From: Agapetus fuscipes
Lineage: Eukaryota; Arthropoda; Insecta; Trichoptera; Glossosomatidae
Length of the DNA stretch: 64,000 nucleotides
Assembly: GCA_951799405.1 (NCBI GenBank)
Contig: OX637344.1
Location: forward strand, 16,802,001-16,866,000
Direction: 5' to 3'
Shown: positions 63,373 to 64,000 of the stretch, piece by piece
Layout of the letters: each line of letters starts with the position of its first letter
How positions within the stretch are numbered: the first letter of the stretch is position 1
Notes under the pieces: model-generated
The model's input: the letters and a program-made list of their open reading frames with translations, nothing else
Told to the model about the DNA's origin: nothing
The model's database searches: none
Program-made: the position numbers and the translations under genes

Positions 63373-64000
63373 GATTTAAAAAAAAGGTTGAATTTCACTG
63401 ACTTTGGACAATGACAACTTAATATCGATAAAAACCACATAAATAAGTAACGGTCCATAAATTATAATAGTAAAGTAGTTGTCCAGACCTCGGTAAACCT
63501 TAATCTGTAATCAATAACAAAAAAAAACATGTGCATACCTAAATTCTTATCTTTCTTTTTATTGAGGCTGGTATGAACCATTTTTTATTGAGGTTGTAAA
63601 AAATGGCACAATTATGCCATTTTACTATCCGATTCAGAGGCACAACAAGAAGAAGAAAGTTACCGAGAGTTGTGACGTCATACGGCCAATAAAAAGAAAG
63701 ACCTTTCTTTCAGTTTCATTTCTCTTTAAATATTCCTACATACTTCTACATATCTTGCTAAGCGACCCTCATATCTTAAGGGTGATTGAGAGGTCAGCGC
63801 GCCCAACTTTGATGACCGAAATAACCCATATTTTGAATGGTAAGGTAGTATTTTTTCTCCAGTTTAAATTAACACATAAAATAAGGTATTTTTTTCCATA
63901 AAATACCAATTCAAAATAATTTTATTTACGGAGATACCTTAAATGGAGATTTCCACTGTTCTTATGAATAAATCCTAACTTTTTTTTATTTCAAAACATT
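63373..64000. other. No gene; CRE plus CCAAT box
   Basis: TGACGTCA at 63673-63680 followed by CCAAT at 63686-63690 is promoter-like, but no first exon is recognisable. A repeat-R-like scrap lies near 63560-63605. Confidence 0.4.

Overview
The window is AT-rich eukaryotic DNA made almost entirely of transposable elements. No intact host protein gene, rRNA gene or functional-looking tRNA gene was found. The element mix (BEL/Pao and Ty3/gypsy LTR elements, RTE-like and CR1-like LINEs, TC...CTAG Helitrons, Penelope-like palindromes, tRNA- and 5S-derived SINEs, many MITEs) plus frequent 'tacctac/gtaggta' tracts fits an insect, most likely a moth or butterfly. That assignment is an inference.

Layout. 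1-1906: 3' part of a Ty3/gypsy element cut by the window edge. 2091-12489: mosaic of 5'-truncated LINEs, three SINE families (A, B, C) and MITEs, with one GC-rich promoter-like patch at 2395-2612. 12490-18998: complete BEL/Pao element with two 407-bp LTRs identical by eye, a tRNA-Tyr primer site, one unbroken 1712-residue polyprotein and a 5-bp target duplication; this is the only intact coding unit. 19207-25331: more mosaic, including a composite 5S-tRNA SINE inserted in one arm of a palindrome. 25332-26786: three similar elements in a row, each bounded by the same 9-bp direct repeat. 28126-40061: five Helitron-type elements joined head to tail without spacers; the fifth holds a 1972-bp unit duplicated in tandem and itself built of about 410-bp monomers. 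40110-64000: dense mosaic of the same families.

Naming. 'Repeat R' is a roughly 260-bp sequence present about 30 times. In several copies it lies directly downstream of the C-terminal coding end of an RTE-like LINE, so I read it as that LINE's 3' UTR; its tail is TAGATTA/TTAGA-type. 'SINE-A' has a tRNA-like promoter module, in four copies preceded by a 5S rRNA-like head, and comes with two unrelated 3' tails. 'SINE-B' and 'SINE-C' are tRNA-derived. 'MITE-1' is a small DNA element with CGCT...AGCG ends and a target duplication of about 4 bp.

How parts relate. LINE fragments with matching 3' ends suggest partners for the SINEs: a CR1-like fragment at 50261-50400 carries the same 3' end as SINE-A tail 1. 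Several palindromic insertions, two with clear 10- and 14-bp target duplications, carry hammerhead-ribozyme-like motifs of the kind known from Penelope-like elements, all with one extra nucleotide before stem II. Those motifs, the 5S-tRNA SINE, the Helitron concatemer and the same-site 9-bp insertions are the observations most worth testing. All calls are by eye; no database search or folding program was run.
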